A stretch of 34,248 nucleotides of DNA from NCBI GenBank assembly GCA_905233955.1, contig CAJOFQ010000023.1:1-34248 (forward strand), read 5' to 3'. The translations under genes and the position numbers were made by a program. The notes beneath the pieces are model-generated. The model did not search any database, had not been told where the DNA came from, and worked only from the letters and a program-made list of their open reading frames with translations. The DNA comes from an uncultured Lachnospiraceae bacterium (GTDB lineage: Bacteria > Bacillota > Clostridia > Lachnospirales > Lachnospiraceae). Below, piece after piece: positions 32,961 through 34,248 of this stretch; the first letter of the stretch is position 1; each line of letters opens with the position of its first letter.

Positions 32961-33147
32961 GTTGCGCTATTTTGGTGGCGACCATGTGTTGGAGTAGTAT
33001 GTATGGGAGACATAATGCACATGTGTATCCGGCACATATTTGTATATGTTTCACAATGGCATTAAGGCTGTGTATGATATATAATATAAATGGCGCTTTA
33101 ATGCGATCTGCATGTGATGCAGACGAGCGTCTATGGAGGTGTGGCAC
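32961..33147 (+). promoter_or_regulatory. Gap after the terminator with a candidate second promoter
   Basis: No gene is seen in this stretch. TTCACA (33050-33055) and TATGAT (33073-33078) are 17 bases apart, and a TATAAT lies at 33080-33085. So the downstream genes may have their own promoter besides read-through. The region ends in GGAGGTG (33136-33142) before the next ATG. Confidence 0.4.
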
Positions 33148-33330
33148 ATGAAACAGGAAGGGTATACAGTAGACGAGCTGTTTCCCAGTTGGAAGGAACC
33201 GATTATCGGGAGCAACACAAATCAGCGCGAGTACAGCTCATTTATAGATGTTCGTGATCTTGAATGGGCAAGGGGTCACGGTTTTCGGTTTGAAAGGAAG
33301 AAGAAAACAAAGGAATCAGCAAAGTCATGA
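33148..33330 (+). CDS. Small unknown protein, 60 residues
   Basis: The start is the ATG at 33148, with GGAGGTG five bases upstream; an in-frame ATG at 33133 precedes that site and is rejected. The protein starts MKQEGYTVDELFPSWKEPII, has an acidic/aromatic middle (VRDLEWARGHGFRFERKKK) and a Lys-rich end. There is no signal peptide or membrane helix, so it is probably cytoplasmic. I do not recognise a family. It is the first gene after the terminator and lies 18 bases before the next start, so it is probably in that operon. The strong ribosome site is the main support for it being real. Confidence 0.6.
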   Translation: MKQEGYTVDELFPSWKEPIIGSNTNQREYSSFIDVRDLEWARGHGFRFERKKKTKESAKS

Positions 33331-33348
33331 GTGGAAAGGGATCACAGT

Positions 33349-34248
33349 ATGTGGTCTCTTTTTTGGTGGGCAGATTTGGAAGAACGCATCAATATTGGAA
33401 GAGAATTAGTCCTGTACAATGACTATATTCCTCCTGTAAGCAATGATACCCCCATACAGGCACTGTGGAAGGCTTTCGGGTATTATGATGATATTCGGAT
33501 AGGGGAGAATGTCTTCGCTCAGGAGACCAAGATCCGTAATATGTGGAGAAAAACAGAAGAGCATTACGGAGAGTTGGAAGCGAAGAACACTTCACAGTCG
33601 ATATGGATATTCAGGACGGAGGAATCGCAGTATAAGGACGAGTGGTTTTGGGAAAAGGCAAAGGAGGGCACAGAGTTTCCGTTTCTCTTTATCTCACTGA
33701 TACAGGTGGATCGTGGGGAGAAAGGGTTGGCGGGTTGGAATGAGAGAGACCGAGGTCAGATACATGCTATTACATACATGACAATGGATCATAGTGATAT
33801 GGTTCTGGTCGTGATCGCAAATAGATATGAATATGGTGCGCAGATAGCGGAGGATATACGAAAAAAGAACGATTCACCCCTTGAGATCATGCAGTGGAAA
33901 TCGGGCTACAACTATACAGTAGCAGCGGTAAATCGTGTTTTCTTAAATGATAAATTTTTAACAGACACATTGGATGGAATTGTACCGGACACAGGGATTT
34001 ACTTGATCGAAAAGGAACCTGGAAGCTTGGATCAGATGTCTTCCTATATTGATGAAATCAAAAAAACAGGCGCAAAAGTGTATAGAAGTACGCTATTGGG
34101 CTGCAATGATGAACTTTTATTATTGCAGAATTGGGAATGGGCAGATTTTCTGGAGCTATACAGGGATGGTGTGGGTTCGCTTAACCATACTTCTCAGGTG
34201 TTCAAAGATACCTGTATAGGGATAACTACGATCATCCATCATAGTAAG
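33349..34248 (+). CDS. Unknown protein, N-terminal 300 residues (3' end outside window)
   Basis: An open frame of 300 codons from the ATG at 33349 (GGAAAGGG in front) to the window end with no stop. It starts MWSLFWWADLEERINIGREL. The first 90 residues are rich in Trp and charged residues (KIRNMWRKTEEHYGELEAK). A later part alternates beta and alpha (TYMTMDHSDMVLVVIANRYE, then YGAQIAEDIRKKN), which suggests a ferredoxin-like or sensor-type fold. There is no signal peptide or clear membrane helix. I cannot assign a family. It sits just after the LoaP-like switch and the 60-residue gene, so it is probably under the same control. Signalling or an operon-specific accessory role is only a guess. 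Confidence 0.65.
   Translation, partial: MWSLFWWADLEERINIGRELVLYNDYIPPVSNDTPIQALWKAFGYYDDIRIGENVFAQETKIRNMWRKTEEHYGELEAKNTSQSIWIFRTEESQYKDEWFWEKAKEGTEFPFLFISLIQVDRGEKGLAGWNERDRGQIHAITYMTMDHSDMVLVVIANRYEYGAQIAEDIRKKNDSPLEIMQWKSGYNYTVAAVNRVFLNDKFLTDTLDGIVPDTGIYLIEKEPGSLDQMSSYIDEIKKTGAKVYRSTLLGCNDELLLLQNWEWADFLELYRDGVGSLNHTSQVFKDTCIGITTIIHHSK

Noticed and set aside
1-34248. CRISPR array, tRNA or rRNA genes, insertion sequence
   Set aside because: No regularly spaced identical repeats of CRISPR type, no recognisable tRNA cloverleaf or rRNA, and no transposase or integrase reading frame were seen.

Overview
The window looks like chromosomal DNA of a Gram-positive, low-to-moderate GC Clostridia, most likely a Lachnospiraceae (Butyrivibrio/Roseburia-like) gut bacterium. 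Pointers are BspA-type leucine-rich surface proteins, DnaD- and DnaI/DnaC-type primosome proteins, a GlgC/GlgD pair, an LtaS-like enzyme, LCP and HtrA proteins, a LoaP-like NusG paralogue, AGGAGG-type ribosome sites and sigma-A-like promoters. The family assignment is inference; no rRNA or tRNA is present to confirm it. No CRISPR array, transposase, integrase or tRNA was seen.

Layout. 1-3033: two adjacent, overlapping LRR surface-protein genes (the first cut by the window edge), both ending in a TP(K/R)TAD motif, a membrane helix and a 22-residue tail ending DELD. 3095-7852: a divergent pair, an LtaS-like sulfatase-fold membrane enzyme (-) and a large unknown membrane-anchored protein with a C39-like but apparently inactive C-terminus (+). 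Between them lie a 14-bp tandem repeat and a promoter inside an inverted repeat. 8053-13056: murC, then a 310-bp gap with a cluster of DnaA-box-like sites, then a tight run of dnaD-like, dnaC/dnaI-like and PRPP synthetase genes. 13198-15880: terminator, promoter, glgC-glgD, terminator. 16119-20211: pth and mfd, convergent with overlapping 3' ends. 20374-24989: PrsA-like lipoprotein and a heterodimeric ABC exporter whose first gene carries an apparent frameshift. 25036-27037: an MglB-like sugar-binding lipoprotein overlapping at its 3' end a convergent YihY/BrkB gene. 27245-31711: LCP protein, glmS, terminator, HtrA. 31740-34248: a structured repeat, then a LoaP-like antiterminator gene, an RNA hairpin, an intrinsic terminator, a 60-residue unknown gene and a long unknown gene that runs off the window.

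Much of the window concerns the cell envelope: UDP-GlcNAc precursor supply (GlmS), MurC ligation, polymer attachment (LCP), glycerolphosphate polymer synthesis (LtaS-like), secretion folding and quality control (PrsA-like, HtrA), and surface display (LRR proteins). A second theme is replication (DnaA boxes, DnaD, DnaC, PRPP).

The most interesting items are (a) the LoaP-like gene followed by a hairpin and a terminator, which looks like a complete processive-antitermination switch at the head of an operon; (b) a family of GGGTCA...TGACCC palindromic intergenic elements, four copies in 34 kb, with long three-hairpin and short one-hairpin forms; (c) the DnaA-box cluster ahead of a primosome/PRPP operon; and (d) the shared DELD-tailed anchor of the LRR proteins.
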